The notes beneath the pieces are model-generated. The model was not told where the DNA came from. It saw only the letters and a list, made by a program, of their open reading frames with translations, and did not search any database. From Anastrepha obliqua (taxonomy: Eukaryota > Arthropoda > Insecta > Diptera > Tephritidae), in assembly GCF_027943255.1 (NCBI RefSeq), contig NC_072897.1, positions 18,848,044-18,912,043 on the forward strand: a stretch of 64,000 nucleotides of DNA, in the 5' to 3' direction. The translations under genes were made by a program, and so were the position numbers. This document shows, one piece after another, positions 33,455 through 44,091 of the stretch; position 1 is the stretch's first letter, and every line of letters begins with the position of its first letter.

Positions 33455-35811
33455 ATACGCAGAGCGTTTATTTCTGCGCCTGCGTTGTGAACAAAAGGTT
33501 TTGTGCATGCGCGCGACGGGAATAAATTTTATTAAAGTTCTGAAAGTAATTCATGAAGTTTTTCATTACACACATATGTACATAAATGAACGTATACTTT
33601 ATATGCAAATAAATGATGGTATATGATAATATACATAAGTACATATGTAATATGTATGCACATGTCAATAGGAGGTATTTGCATTCAGAAAAAAAGAACG
33701 GTTTAAGATAAATCAACACTTATTTTATATTGTATGTCACTTTATAGTTTATGTATTCGACAGCATTTACATACATATGTATGTATGTACATTTGTATAT
33801 GAAAAACAATAATGCACAAGCGCAAGAACATCATCTTCCTTTCATACATATGTACATATGAAATATGCCCAAATAACCTTGACTTATGTATGTACACATG
33901 TCACAGCACATCACATTCTTACAAGAAATCAAATACACATACGCACTAGTGAACGAGTTTCTTCCTAACAAGTGCAAAAACAATTCTGCTCTATGTACAT
34001 ATATATACCCACTTTATGTGCTAGCATATATACATACATATACGAGTATACCTACTTGCCTTCTAAACTGCCTACAAAATAATTGTATTCATATGTTGCT
34101 ACATCCACGCACGTTCATACATTCATGCATATATGCGCGGGAACAGCGCTCCCTTCTTGCATCCGTGTACTTTTGTCTTTCACCAGTCGATATTTATAAT
34201 ATTGTACTTACAAAAACACAATACTTTGATAGACGCAAATGCAACAGCAAGCGCAACGCGATGGCCGGTTTGCCACCACACATTCTAAAATGTTCTAGAA
34301 CACAACAAAAACACATACCTCACATGCGCATGTCGCCCAAAGCTAAAATCTAAGCCTAGCGACTACAAAAACAAAATACATTCGTAGACGCAGTCGCAGC
34401 GGCCATGATTCTATCAGCGACGGCGCTGAACAATTTAGAACAAAAACAAAAAGTTCATTCATAAGTTCGAGCTTCAATTTCATTCATAAAACGAGCCGCC
34501 CATATGCCAATTTTGGCGACCATTCGAAAATAGTCAATATTGGAATATATCGCGTGGATTTATTTGCCAATATTTGATAAATCTTGAATTTTTGTCATGT
34601 CGAGTGGCCGCGGCTCCGTATGTATGTCTGCACCCTTATATGTCTGTAAATATGTCTTCTAACTGTTCGACAGTCGCGAGTTAATGCGACTTAGATTCCT
34701 TGAACAATTCCAGCGAATCACACATTTCTATCCGCAAAGCCGCATATACATATGTACCCTATGATCAAAAAGTACCGGGAATGTTTAAATTAAACAAAAC
34801 AGAGTTAAATTTAAGGCAAATTTATATTATCTCCTTCAAAATATGACCCTTCTGAAGCAACACACATGTGCCAACATTTAACCCAGTCTTGCAAACACCC
34901 TCGGCAGGCGGACATGGCCTTCAGCTCCTTCGTCGCATTCTCTGTGATCAGTGCGATGGCGCGTTACCATCATGCAAAATCCAAGAATTGTTTGCTCACA
35001 TTTTCGGCCGTTTGCAACATACAGCATCTCTCAAAGGCTTCAAAACGGATAAATAATATTCTTTATTGACTGTCTGGCCCGATGGAAGGTACTCATGGTG
35101 GACTATGCCTTGGCAATCGAAGAAAACAGTCAACATCACCTTCCCGGTTCGTTTTGCTCATAGGGTATACATATCCTATCTTTTCACTGACGGACAAGAA
35201 GACGGTCGCAGTTGTTGCTTTTTATATGCATACATATTGTGTTCGTTGAAGGTTTGTATATATTTATATACATATGCGTGTATGCGCTTTTGGCTTTCTG
35301 GATGCATCCATGGATATTAGAATATTTTCTCATCAATATGTGTATGTAAGTAGTTCAGATTTGACTGAAGAGATTAAATATAGGAATGCATATTGATATG
35401 ATTGCCTTTATGGCTGTTTTACATATAAATCAATTCAAAAGAAGTATAAATAATGTTATATAGAAAATAAATTTCTAAATAACAGGTATTAGAAAAACCT
35501 GAATACACTATTTTAAATCAATTCTAATTAAACCAAATACAAAAAATTAAATAAAAATATCGAACAAAGAAAAGTGGGTACAGGACTTGAACCTTAGTCA
35601 AATATCGTACGATGTACTGCATACACAACACGTCTTTCACGATTGCGCTAATCTATAATTACTAATAAACTTTTCTAAATCACTCATTTATTCGATTCGC
35701 AGTTTTATATGCACATATTCTGCGTTAGTTGAAAGTTTGTATGCGTAATTATATGCATATGTATGTATGTGTGTATGCGCGTTTGGCTTTCTGGACGGAT
35801 ATTAGAATGAT
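33455..35811 (+). repeat. Inner right arm of the U palindrome
   Basis: Repeat U in forward orientation, the mirror image of the left arm. It ends at GGATATTAGAATGAT, where a Jockey element is inserted, and resumes at 38671. Confidence 0.8.
34755..35167 (-). mobile_element. Internally deleted mariner inside U (copy 4)
   Basis: Mirror partner of copy 3 in the palindrome, with the same 413 bp length and terminal repeats. Confidence 0.8.
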
Positions 35812-36408
35812 AACTTTGCTCAATTGACGAAGTTGTGTTCAGAGAGGTGTCCGGAAAAAAAATCAAAATATATAGGATATATAAAGCCCTTAGTTGGGAT
35901 TCCATAAGTAACCTACCCGGGAAGTGCGTTATAAAGTCTGTACGTAGTCGCGAGTGTCGGCGTAGTTCTACTGTGCATTGCCAGGAATCTTAAAACAAAA
36001 TTCAATTTGGCTGTGAAAGTTTTCACAAAATTAACAATTTGAGTGAGTGCTTTCGCACGTGAACGAGATAGCAAAGACATCAAAACGCTTTGGTAAACTG
36101 TCAAATACAGCTGAGCTCGTCACCCAAAAGTGGAACAGGTCTAGGCGTACAGGTGTTAGCTAAGATCGAAACCACAAGTGCAGTATAGTGCAGTCATGCA
36201 GTATAACGCAGGGCGCAGGTAGTGAAGTGCGATTTGTGGATTAGGGAGGTTCTAAGTCTGATAAAAAAAAAAAAAAAAAAAATTTATTAATATATAAGCA
36301 AAATTTATAATAAATACATTAAGACTACATTAATTATCGATAATAATAATTTATAATAAATAATAATAATAAACAATCATAATAAATATTAATAATAAAT
36401 AAATTATA

Positions 36409-37758
36409 ATGTTAACTGCTCGCACTCCGCCGCCAGGCGGTGGAATAACGTCTAAAAACACTAAAACCTTCGATATAACAGTCTTAATACAAAAACTAAA
36501 CGATTTAGAAGCACTTTGTCGTGAATTAAAAGACGAAAATGAGAAACTTAAGCTTGAAAATAGAAGTTTTACTAGTGCTTATGCTTCCAAACAAACAAAT
36601 AACGAGGTCAAAGTAACATATGAAACTGATGAAGAGGAATTAGCTTTAGAAACCGATTGGATTTTAAAGAAAAATAAAAGACCCAATAAGAAACGGAAAG
36701 CTGAAGGATCTCCTGTATATCTAGTATCCGATAAGCACACTGTAAACGATCCCCCCGTGTTTGAAATCTCCGCCGCGAAAAATGGCAACCAAAAATATGA
36801 ACCTCGTCCTCCGCCTATCATGGTATCAAATATCACTAACTATCAAAAACTAAGTATCGCAATAGAAAATTTGATTAAAAACCCATTCACTCTAAAATTA
36901 TTAAACAATGATATATACAAAATAAATGTTACACACAGTGACGACTATAGGTCAGTAACTAAAATGCTAACAGAATCAGAAATATCCTGGTTTTCGTACC
37001 AAAATAAGCAAACGCGACGAATTAAAGTGATGATAAAAAACCTGCATCACACTTGTGAACCTGAAGCAATTATAGCTGACCTAAATGATCAAGGCTTTAA
37101 CGTTTTAAATGCTGTGAACAAGCTAAAATGGAAAAGTAAAGAACCTTTAAATATGTTTATGGTTACTTTTGATCCCAGTGAAGATATCAACAAGATTTAC
37201 AAAATAAACCATGTCCTCCACTCAATCGTTGTTATTGAACCTGTCAAAGCATCAAATCTGATTCCCCAATGCAAAAGTTGTCAAGCATTTGGTCATACCA
37301 AGAACTACTGTAACAAAACTCCAAGATGTGTAAAGTGCAGTGGAAAACATAGTACATTTGAATGTAAAAAACCGTCAGACCAAAACCCAAAGTGTTGCAA
37401 CTGCGGGGAAAACCATCCCGCTAATTACAGGGGATGTATAGTCGCGAAAGAATTGCAAAAAATCCGTGATAAGAACAGGAATAAACAACAAATGCCAAAT
37501 CATAGTAATAAAGTTATCGATACTATAAATAAAGTTACTAAAATAAATGCTGTGAAAACAAAAAAACCATCTTTTGCTGAAATTCTCAAAGAAGATAAGA
37601 AGATTGCGATATCAAACAAAATAACAAACAATGACCAGATTCTTGCCCAAATACTTCTCAAATTGAATAATCAAGAAGATTTCAACAAAAGCCTCCATAA
37701 ACGGTTAAATGATCTTGAAAAACAAATACTGTCCAAAGGTAACAAACACAATGACTGA
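36409..37758 (+). CDS. Jockey ORF1, full-length Gag-like protein
   Basis: The 449-residue frame looks intact. Residues about 20-50 form a leucine/lysine heptad pattern (LIQKLNDLEALCRELKDENE), likely a coiled coil for self-assembly. The middle (about 195-280) is the PRE_C2HC domain (IKVMIKNLHH, then DLNDQGFNVLNAV). Three knuckles follow: CKSCQAFGHTKNYC, CVKCSGKHSTFEC and CCNCGENHPANYRGC. The C terminus is lysine-rich. The protein would bind the element RNA in cytoplasm and nucleus. The stop lies seven bases past the ORF2 start (ATGACTGA, 37751-37758). The start chosen is the first ATG of the frame. Confidence 0.85.
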   Translation: MLTARTPPPGGGITSKNTKTFDITVLIQKLNDLEALCRELKDENEKLKLENRSFTSAYASKQTNNEVKVTYETDEEELALETDWILKKNKRPNKKRKAEGSPVYLVSDKHTVNDPPVFEISAAKNGNQKYEPRPPPIMVSNITNYQKLSIAIENLIKNPFTLKLLNNDIYKINVTHSDDYRSVTKMLTESEISWFSYQNKQTRRIKVMIKNLHHTCEPEAIIADLNDQGFNVLNAVNKLKWKSKEPLNMFMVTFDPSEDINKIYKINHVLHSIVVIEPVKASNLIPQCKSCQAFGHTKNYCNKTPRCVKCSGKHSTFECKKPSDQNPKCCNCGENHPANYRGCIVAKELQKIRDKNRNKQQMPNHSNKVIDTINKVTKINAVKTKKPSFAEILKEDKKIAISNKITNNDQILAQILLKLNNQEDFNKSLHKRLNDLEKQILSKGNKHND

Positions 37759-38489
37759 TATGCTGAGAATTATGGCATGGAATGCGAACGCCTTAAAAAA
37801 TCACAAAAATGAATTACAAATTTTAATAGAATTAGAACATATTGACGTCTGTCTTATTTCTGAAACGCACTTTACCAAACAATCGCACATTGAATTCAAG
37901 CATTATAATATCTACCACACTACACACCCAAGCAACTGTCCAAGGGGTGGTAGTGCCGTAATTATTAAGAAAAATATTGAGCAGTACGAAGATTTCAATT
38001 TAAGTACAGAAATATTCCAAGCCACAACTGTAACAATCCAAACAAAAAACCAACCACTTTCAATCACTGCCATATATTGTCCACCAAGATACAATATATC
38101 TTCAGAAGAATACAAGAAACTCATCAACATGCACAAATTTAAGTTCGTAATTGGTGGAGATTTTAACGCAAAACATGTTCATTGGGGATCACGTTTAACC
38201 ACAGTGAAAGGACGTGAGTTGTACAAAGCAGCGCGAGAAACTGGATGTGACTTCATTTCTACGGCGAAACCAACATATTGGCCAACTGATGTCAATAATA
38301 ATAATAATTTGCAATAAGGATATTCATCGTGACCTCAATATCCCTACGGTCGCTGAAGAAATTAAAAAACAAGCAGAAGCCCACTCCCATAGACTTCAAA
38401 GGCACGTGAACGAGGAAGCTAGCAATCTGCTCAACACCTCAGGCCTAACTCGACGACTGCATCGAATTAAACCACATGATCTGGCATGA
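37751..38489 (+). pseudogene. Jockey ORF2 with the reverse transcriptase domain deleted
   Basis: The endonuclease part is well preserved (WNANALKNHKNELQ, ISETHF, IGGDFNAKHVHWGSR). It stops at PTYWPTDV followed by an AAT run (about 38292-38309). Immediately after it, in another frame, comes the far C terminus of ORF2 (KDIHRDLNIPTVAEE ... RIKPHDLA). The related element at 13025-15678 has about 2 kb between these points, so the whole reverse transcriptase is gone. The copy must have been mobilised before the deletion or by another element's machinery. Confidence 0.88.
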
Positions 38490-38670
38490 TGGCTGTTAAC
38501 TTAAGGAAGGGACTATGAAAATCTCTTCACAAAATTTTATTTATGTTACCAAAATTGTACTGCTCGTTAGTTTATCTGTAACTAGTTTCAGTGCCAACAA
38601 ACATTGTTATGTATTTTATATTGTATCTATGTTTGTAATAAAAAAAAATAAAAAAAAAAATTAGAATGAT

Positions 38671-39316
38671 ATTTTCTCATCAATATAATTTGGATTTGAT
38701 GAAAGAGATTAAAGACATATGTACATATTTTCTGTTTTGATTGATTTATATAAAAATCAGGTAATATCCAGTATGAACTATTTTATACCGAAAAGAAATT
38801 TCCATTTATGAAATACAAAAAAAACAGTATTTTAAAGAAATTTTAATTAAAATAAACTCAAAAATTTTACTAAACTTTCCTGGTTTGAATTGTAAAAAAA
38901 ATGTGCAAGAAAAAAAATATGACTTCAGTACTAGAACCTGAATTAAATACGTGCCAAAAAACAAAACGAATAATTCCGCCGACTTTAGCTTCTGCACCAC
39001 AAATTAATTGCCGCGCGGCCTTCTTAATCGCAAATTTATTCGATTCGCTGTGGGCATGAAATAAGTCGATTTCCTTAGTAGTGTGCCGAAAAATCTTATG
39101 AAATTCCTCAGTAGTTTGGTAAACGCAGAAAAAATCTGAATTCCTGTCCTAGCGTGGTAAGTAAATATAGAAACCCTCCACTCGCGTCACTCGCGTGGTA
39201 AATATCTGCAATTCCCCACTAGCGAGCAAAGTTGAATTTGAAATTACCTTAGTATGAATCTACAAATTAGTACTCGAAAAAAGCTCATTTAACATTTGCT
39301 CCTTCTCATCGCATTA
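38671..39316 (+). repeat. Outer right arm of the U palindrome
   Basis: It continues U from the Jockey target site, with the tRNA-like box on the minus strand near 38920-38990. It ends at CATCGCATTA, ten bases short of the full U terminus, and joins TTTAGAAATTTATTTT of the next inverted fragment. Confidence 0.8.
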
Positions 39317-39617
39317 TTTAGAAATTTATTTTCTATATAACATTATTCATACTTCTTGAAAGGCCATGCATATGAATGTGCATTAATGTATGTATGTATG
39401 TATTTAATCTCTTCAGTCAAATCTGAACTACTTACATATACATATTGATGAGAAAATGTTCCAATATTAATGAATGCATCTAGAAAGCCAAACGCGCATA
39501 CACCCATATGTACATATATAAATATATACAAACCTTCAACGAACGCAAAATGTATGCATATAAAAAACAACAACTGCGACCGTCTTCTTGTCCGTCAGTG
39601 AAAAGATGGGATATGTA

Positions 39618-40030
39618 TACCCTATGAGCAAAAAGAACCGGGAAGGTGATGTTGACTGTTTTCTTCGATTGCCAAGGCATAGTGCACCATGAGTACCTTC
39701 CATCGGCCCAGGCAGTCAATAAAGAATATTATTTATCCGTTTTGAAGCCTTTGAGAGATGCTGTATGTTGCAAACGGCCGCAAATGTGAGCAAACAATTC
39801 TTGGATTTTGCATGATGGTAACGCGCCATCGCACTGATCAAAAAGAATACAACGAAGGAGCTGACGGCCATGTCGGCCTGCCGGGGGTGTTTGGAGGACT
39901 GGGTTAAACGTTGGCACATGTGTGTTGCTTCAGACGCGTCATATTTTGAAGGAGATAATATAAATTTGCCTTAAATTTAACTTTGTTTTGTTTAATTTAA
40001 ACATTCCCGGTACTTTTTGATCATAGGGTA
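39618..40030 (+). mobile_element. Internally deleted mariner inside U (copy 5)
   Basis: 413 bp with terminal repeats TACCCTATGAGCAAAAAGAA and, at the right, the inverse of TACCCTATGATCAAAAAGTA. Degenerate C-terminal transposase sequence is read on the plus strand. Confidence 0.8.
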
Positions 40031-41066
40031 CATGTATGCGGCTTTGCGGACAGAAATGTGTAATTCGCTGGAATTGTTCTAGGAATCTAAGTCGCATTAA
40101 CTCGCGACTGTGAACAGTTAGAAGACATATTTACAGACATATAAGGATGTATACATATATACGGAGCCGCGGCCACTCGACATGACAAAAATTCAAGATT
40201 TATCAAATATTGGCAAACGATTCCGCGCGAAATATTCCAATATTGACTATTTTCGAATGGTCGCGAAAATTGGCATATTTGCGGCTCGTTTTATGAATGA
40301 AATTGAAATATGAGCTCGTACTTATGAATGAACTATTTGTTTTTGTTATAATTGTTCAGCGCCGTCGCTGGTAGAATCATGGCCGCTGCGACTGCGTCTA
40401 CGAATGTATTTTGTTTTTGTAGTCGCTAGGCTTAGATTTTAGCTTCGGGCACCGTGCGCATGTGAGGTATGTGTTTTTTTTGTGTTCTAGAACATTTAAA
40501 ACGAAAAAAAATTAATTAAAAAAAGTTTGCGCCGGGAATTGAAATCGAGTCTAACATGTGGCGAGGAAAAATAGGCGGTGCGTTTATTTCTTCGACTGCT
40601 TATTTTTTTACCATTGTGTTACTTTTGAAATGATAAGCGGATACATAAAATTTATTACAAATTTTTTTACGATTACATTAAAAAAAAAAAATTTTAAAAA
40701 CGAAAAAAAAAAATTTATGCCGAGTCACGTGGGGAGGATAAATACGCAGAGCGTTAATTTCTGCGCCTGCGTTATGAACAAAAGGTTTGTGATGTCTACG
40801 TAGATATGTATGCGCGCGACGCGAATAAGTTTTAATAAATTTTGAAAGTAATTCATGAAGTTTTTTATTACATACATTCATACTCTTTATGTACATAAAT
40901 GATGGTATATGACAATATACATAATATGTATGTATGTACATGTCAATAGGAGGTATTTGCGTTCAGAAAATAAAACGGTTTAAGATAAATCAACACTTAT
41001 TTTATATTTTATGTCACTTTATAGTTAATGTATTCGACAGCATTTACATACATATGTATGTATGTG

Positions 41067-42351
41067 CCAGGTGTATAAGCTTAAATCCGCTGTTTTTTAG
41101 TAAAAAAGACCCATTTTTTTTATAGAAAGCAAAAAAATAATTTATTCAAAGTATTTGCCCTCGCTAGCTATACATTTTTTCCATCTCTCGGGCAATTTGT
41201 GTATACGACGCCAAAAGAATTCTTCATCTTTCGAGGCGAACCACTCGTCAAGCCATTTCCGGACGTCTTCGTACGAATCGAAGTGCTGTTCGGCGAGCGC
41301 GTGACCCATCGATGAAAACAGATGATTGTCCGAAGGGGCCAGGTCTGGTGAATAAGCGGGATGAGGTAGCACCTCCCAATTGATTGTCTCCAAGTAGTTT
41401 TGGACCATTCTTGACGTGTGCGATGGGGCGTTGTCGTGGAGGAAAATCAGCTTCTCATGTCTTTGTTCATAACGAGGCCTTTTTTCACGCAAAGCACGGC
41501 GCAATTTGATGAGTTGTTGGTGGTAGCGATGAGAATTAACAGTTTCACCAGGTTTCAACAGCTCATAGTAAACGACACCCTGCTGATCCCACCAAACGCA
41601 CAGCATCGTCTTGCGTCCAAAGCGATTAGGTCTTGATGAAGAAGTTGATGGTTGGCCGGGATCGACCCATGATTTTTTTCGTTTAGGATTCTCAAAGTAT
41701 ATCCACTTTTCATCGCTAGTCACCACAAGATGCAGGAACGACTTTCTTTTATGCCTAGCCAGCAAGATTTCGCATGAGTTTTGGCGTCGCTCCATCTGTC
41801 TATCGTTCAATTCATGGGGTACCCATTTTCCGACTTTTTGGACCTTTCCCATGGCACGTAAACGCATGGAAATGGCTGGTTGAGTGACACCTAACTGCTC
41901 GGCAAGCATTTTTTGCGATTGGGTATCGTCCTCATCCAAAAGTGCCTGCAATTCATGGTCCTCAACTTTTCTGGGCCGATTTTCACGCTTCTTGTCACTC
42001 AAGTCAAAATGGCCGTCTTTGAACCGACGAAACCAGTCTCTGCAAGTTGTTTCCGGTAATGCACTGTCACCATAGGCCTCCACAAGCATTCGATGCGATT
42101 CGGCAGCCGATTTCTTCAAATTAAAGCAAAAAAGTAGAGCTTCCCGCATATGCTCTTTTTTTGGCACAAAATTAGACATGATTACGCAAGGAAAAAAGTG
42201 TGTTGCTGTATGAAATCACTGATGATGTGCAGTGATTGATGTAAACAGGTGTCGAACCCATGCAAAAAAAAATATGGCATTTCTATGGTAACTTGATATG
42301 CTCACTAACGCCATCTACGAGCAATCAGCGGATTTAAGCTTATACACCTGG
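41067..42351 (-). mobile_element. Complete mariner element, copy A
   Basis: The terminal inverted repeats begin CCAGGTGTATAAGCTTAAAT at both ends and the length is 1285 bp, normal for mariner. It sits in a TATG run of repeat U. The left flank reads TG where TA would be expected, perhaps because of mutation. One full transposase gene fills the element. Confidence 0.9.
41142..42179 (-). CDS. Mariner transposase, 345 residues, intact
   Basis: The enzyme cuts and pastes DNA between its terminal repeats at TA sites in the nucleus. Residues about 1-110 are the paired helix-turn-helix DNA-binding region. The catalytic triad is DD34D: TSDEKW, HDNAPSH and LAPSDNHLF. I counted 34 residues between the second and third aspartates. 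The linker has WVPHEL, the usual mariner signature. The length equals that of known active mariners. The third motif has SDN where most mariners have SDY; copy B has SDY. Another difference from copy B is WRRIH/WRGIH. The frame is open, so activity is possible. Confidence 0.92.
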   Translation of the reverse strand: MSNFVPKKEHMREALLFCFNLKKSAAESHRMLVEAYGDSALPETTCRDWFRRFKDGHFDLSDKKRENRPRKVEDHELQALLDEDDTQSQKMLAEQLGVTQPAISMRLRAMGKVQKVGKWVPHELNDRQMERRQNSCEILLARHKRKSFLHLVVTSDEKWIYFENPKRKKSWVDPGQPSTSSSRPNRFGRKTMLCVWWDQQGVVYYELLKPGETVNSHRYHQQLIKLRRALREKRPRYEQRHEKLIFLHDNAPSHTSRMVQNYLETINWEVLPHPAYSPDLAPSDNHLFSSMGHALAEQHFDSYEDVRKWLDEWFASKDEEFFWRRIHKLPERWKKCIASEGKYFE

Positions 42352-42422
42352 TATGTATGTACATTTGTATATGAAAAACAATAATGCACAAGCGTAAGAA
42401 CATCATCTTCCTTTCATACATA

Positions 42423-44089
42423 CAGTATGCAAAGTTCGTATTAGTACACCCTCTTACAAATAAAAATGCCACGTATATTTTTAAATTTACTTTAAAGCAA
42501 TTGATTTCAATTGTAGTGCGGTATTGCATAATTCAAAAAAAAAAGGATAATAAGAAAAACTCCGAAACATTTGCATAGAATTGAAAAAAATAGGTTTAGT
42601 AGCAGTATAGCTATTTCTACTGCAGGCAAAATTCGTATTAGTCCACTTAGTGTGCGTTGAATTTGTTAACAATTTGTTGGTATTTACCGTTATTTTCGAA
42701 ACGATTGTGTTAAACATTCAATGTTTAACCTTGGGCAGCTGCGTTTTAGTAGCCATTTGTTGAAGTTCGCCGAGTTAGTTTGCAATGTCGCCTAAAGAAA
42801 GTGAATTATCAAACGAAACTAAGAGATTAATAATAAATATAAACAAAAACGGAAAGTCTTTACGCGAAATTACGAGAACATTGCAGAAAAGTGTGTCTAC
42901 AATACAAAACGTAGTCAAAATTTATAGAAACAGTGGAAGGATTGACAAAAAGCTTCGAAATGTGAACAGGGCAAAGCTTGGACAGAGGCACAAGACTTAT
43001 TTGAAACGCCTTATCAGGAAAGGTCCCACCGTCAGTGGAGTTTCACTAGCTGCAGAACTAGAAAAATACTTTTCTATCAAAGTTACACCTCAAACAGTGC
43101 GCAATTATGTAAAAAAATTGGGATTTAGAAGCAGAACTGCGGTTAGAAAACCGTATGTAAGCTCAGTCAATAGAAGAAAGCGTGTTATATTCGCCAGGCA
43201 ATATTTAAACAAAAATATGTGGTTTTGGAAAAGGGTAATTTTTTCGTACGAGTGTAAATTTAATATAAAAATGTCCTATGGACGCATAAAAATTTGGAGA
43301 GAGTGTAATACTAGCCTTCAAAAACAAAATCTGCAGTCTTCTTTCAGACACGGTGGTGGTTCTCTGATGGTATGGGGATGTTTCGGGGCAAACGGAGTAG
43401 GAAAGTTGCATTTTATTGGTGGAATTATGACTGCGAGGCAATATATTGATATTTTAAAAAAGAATCCACGCAAAAGTGCCAAAAAATTGGGTTGCAAAAA
43501 AAAAAATTCATATTCCAACAAGATAACGACCCTAAGCACACGGCGTTGGATACAAGGTTATGGATCCTTTATAACTGTCCAAATTATCTCAAAACACCAC
43601 CACAAAGCCCGGATATTAATCCCATAGAAAATTTATGGTCGATTGTCAAAAAGCAACTGAAACGTCATCAAATAAGGAACCGAGAACATTTAAAAAAAGT
43701 CCTCAAATCAGAGTGGAAGAAGATTTCTCCAAATCTCCCAAAAAAATTGGTGGAATCTATGCCGAAGAGATTGTCTGCTATTCTAAGGCAACGAGGGTAT
43801 CCTACAAATTATTAATTTTCTGAACTATCTTTTATTTACTCTTGATTTACATTAAAAATACATGTGTATTAATAGGAATTTTGCTTCTGTGAAAAGTGTT
43901 AATTTTTATTTTTCTTATTTTTTTTTTTGCAATTCAATACACTTTGTGAGCGGTTTTATTATTTGGCCTTATTTTGGTTAATTATCTATAAAATAAAACG
44001 GTTTCAAGCATTTGTTTTAAAATTAATTTGAAAATATACGTGTTTTTTTTATTTATAAGGGGGTGTACTAATACGAATTTTGCATACTG
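42423..44089 (+). mobile_element. Tc1-like element with IR/DR ends, copy A
   Basis: It is flanked by TA at 42421-42422 and 44090-44091. The outer inverted repeats read CAGTATGCAAARTTCGTATT. A second related motif, GCAAAATTCGTATTAGTCCA, lies inside the left end near 42627, and its counterpart lies inside the right end near 43864-43890. Such paired direct repeats within the inverted repeats (IR/DR) are typical of part of the Tc1 family. The transposase gene is dead. Confidence 0.88.
42785..43815 (+). pseudogene. Tc1-like DD34E transposase, frameshifted and active site lost
   Basis: The N-terminal 110 residues form helix-turn-helix domains (SLREITRTLQKSVSTIQNVV). The first catalytic position reads FSYECKF where SDESKF is usual, so the first aspartate is tyrosine. 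The second (FQQDNDPKH) and the glutamate (SPDINPIENLW) are present, with 34 residues between them. A frameshift in the A run at about 43497-43505 splits the gene into 42785-43500 and 43492-43815. The catalytic change and the broken run are shared with the copy at 55773, though the A run differs in length. Confidence 0.9.
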
Positions 44090-44091
44090 TA

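Larger units (their letters stand above)
35801..38670 (+). mobile_element. Jockey-clade retrotransposon with internal ORF2 deletion
   Basis: The 11 bp target duplication ATTAGAATGAT is at 35801-35811 and 38660-38670, so the element is 35812-38659. It has an apparently complete 5' region (35812-36408, non-coding, with an A run at about 36262-36280 and AAT-rich sequence), ORF1, a shortened ORF2 and an A-rich 3' end. It is a different family from the element at 12219-15830, with related motifs. Confidence 0.88.
20697..39316. repeat. Giant inverted duplication (palindrome) of repeat U
   Basis: The left arm is 20697-21587 plus 31343-33454. The right arm is 33455-35811 plus 38671-39316. Once the nested elements are removed each arm is about 3.0 kb. 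Matching landmarks add up to a constant 66909 in the inner region, for example the deleted mariner ends 31742/35167 and 32154/34755, giving a centre at 33454.5. The inner ~1.6 kb of each arm looks almost identical. The outer parts show several substitutions. The left half of U, including its left terminal repeat, is missing at the centre, so both outer ends are right ends of U. The right arm lacks the last ten bases of its terminus. Confidence 0.85.

Noticed and set aside
41418..42075. Plus-strand open frames across the mariner gene
   Set aside because: They are antisense shadows of an intact transposase on the minus strand.
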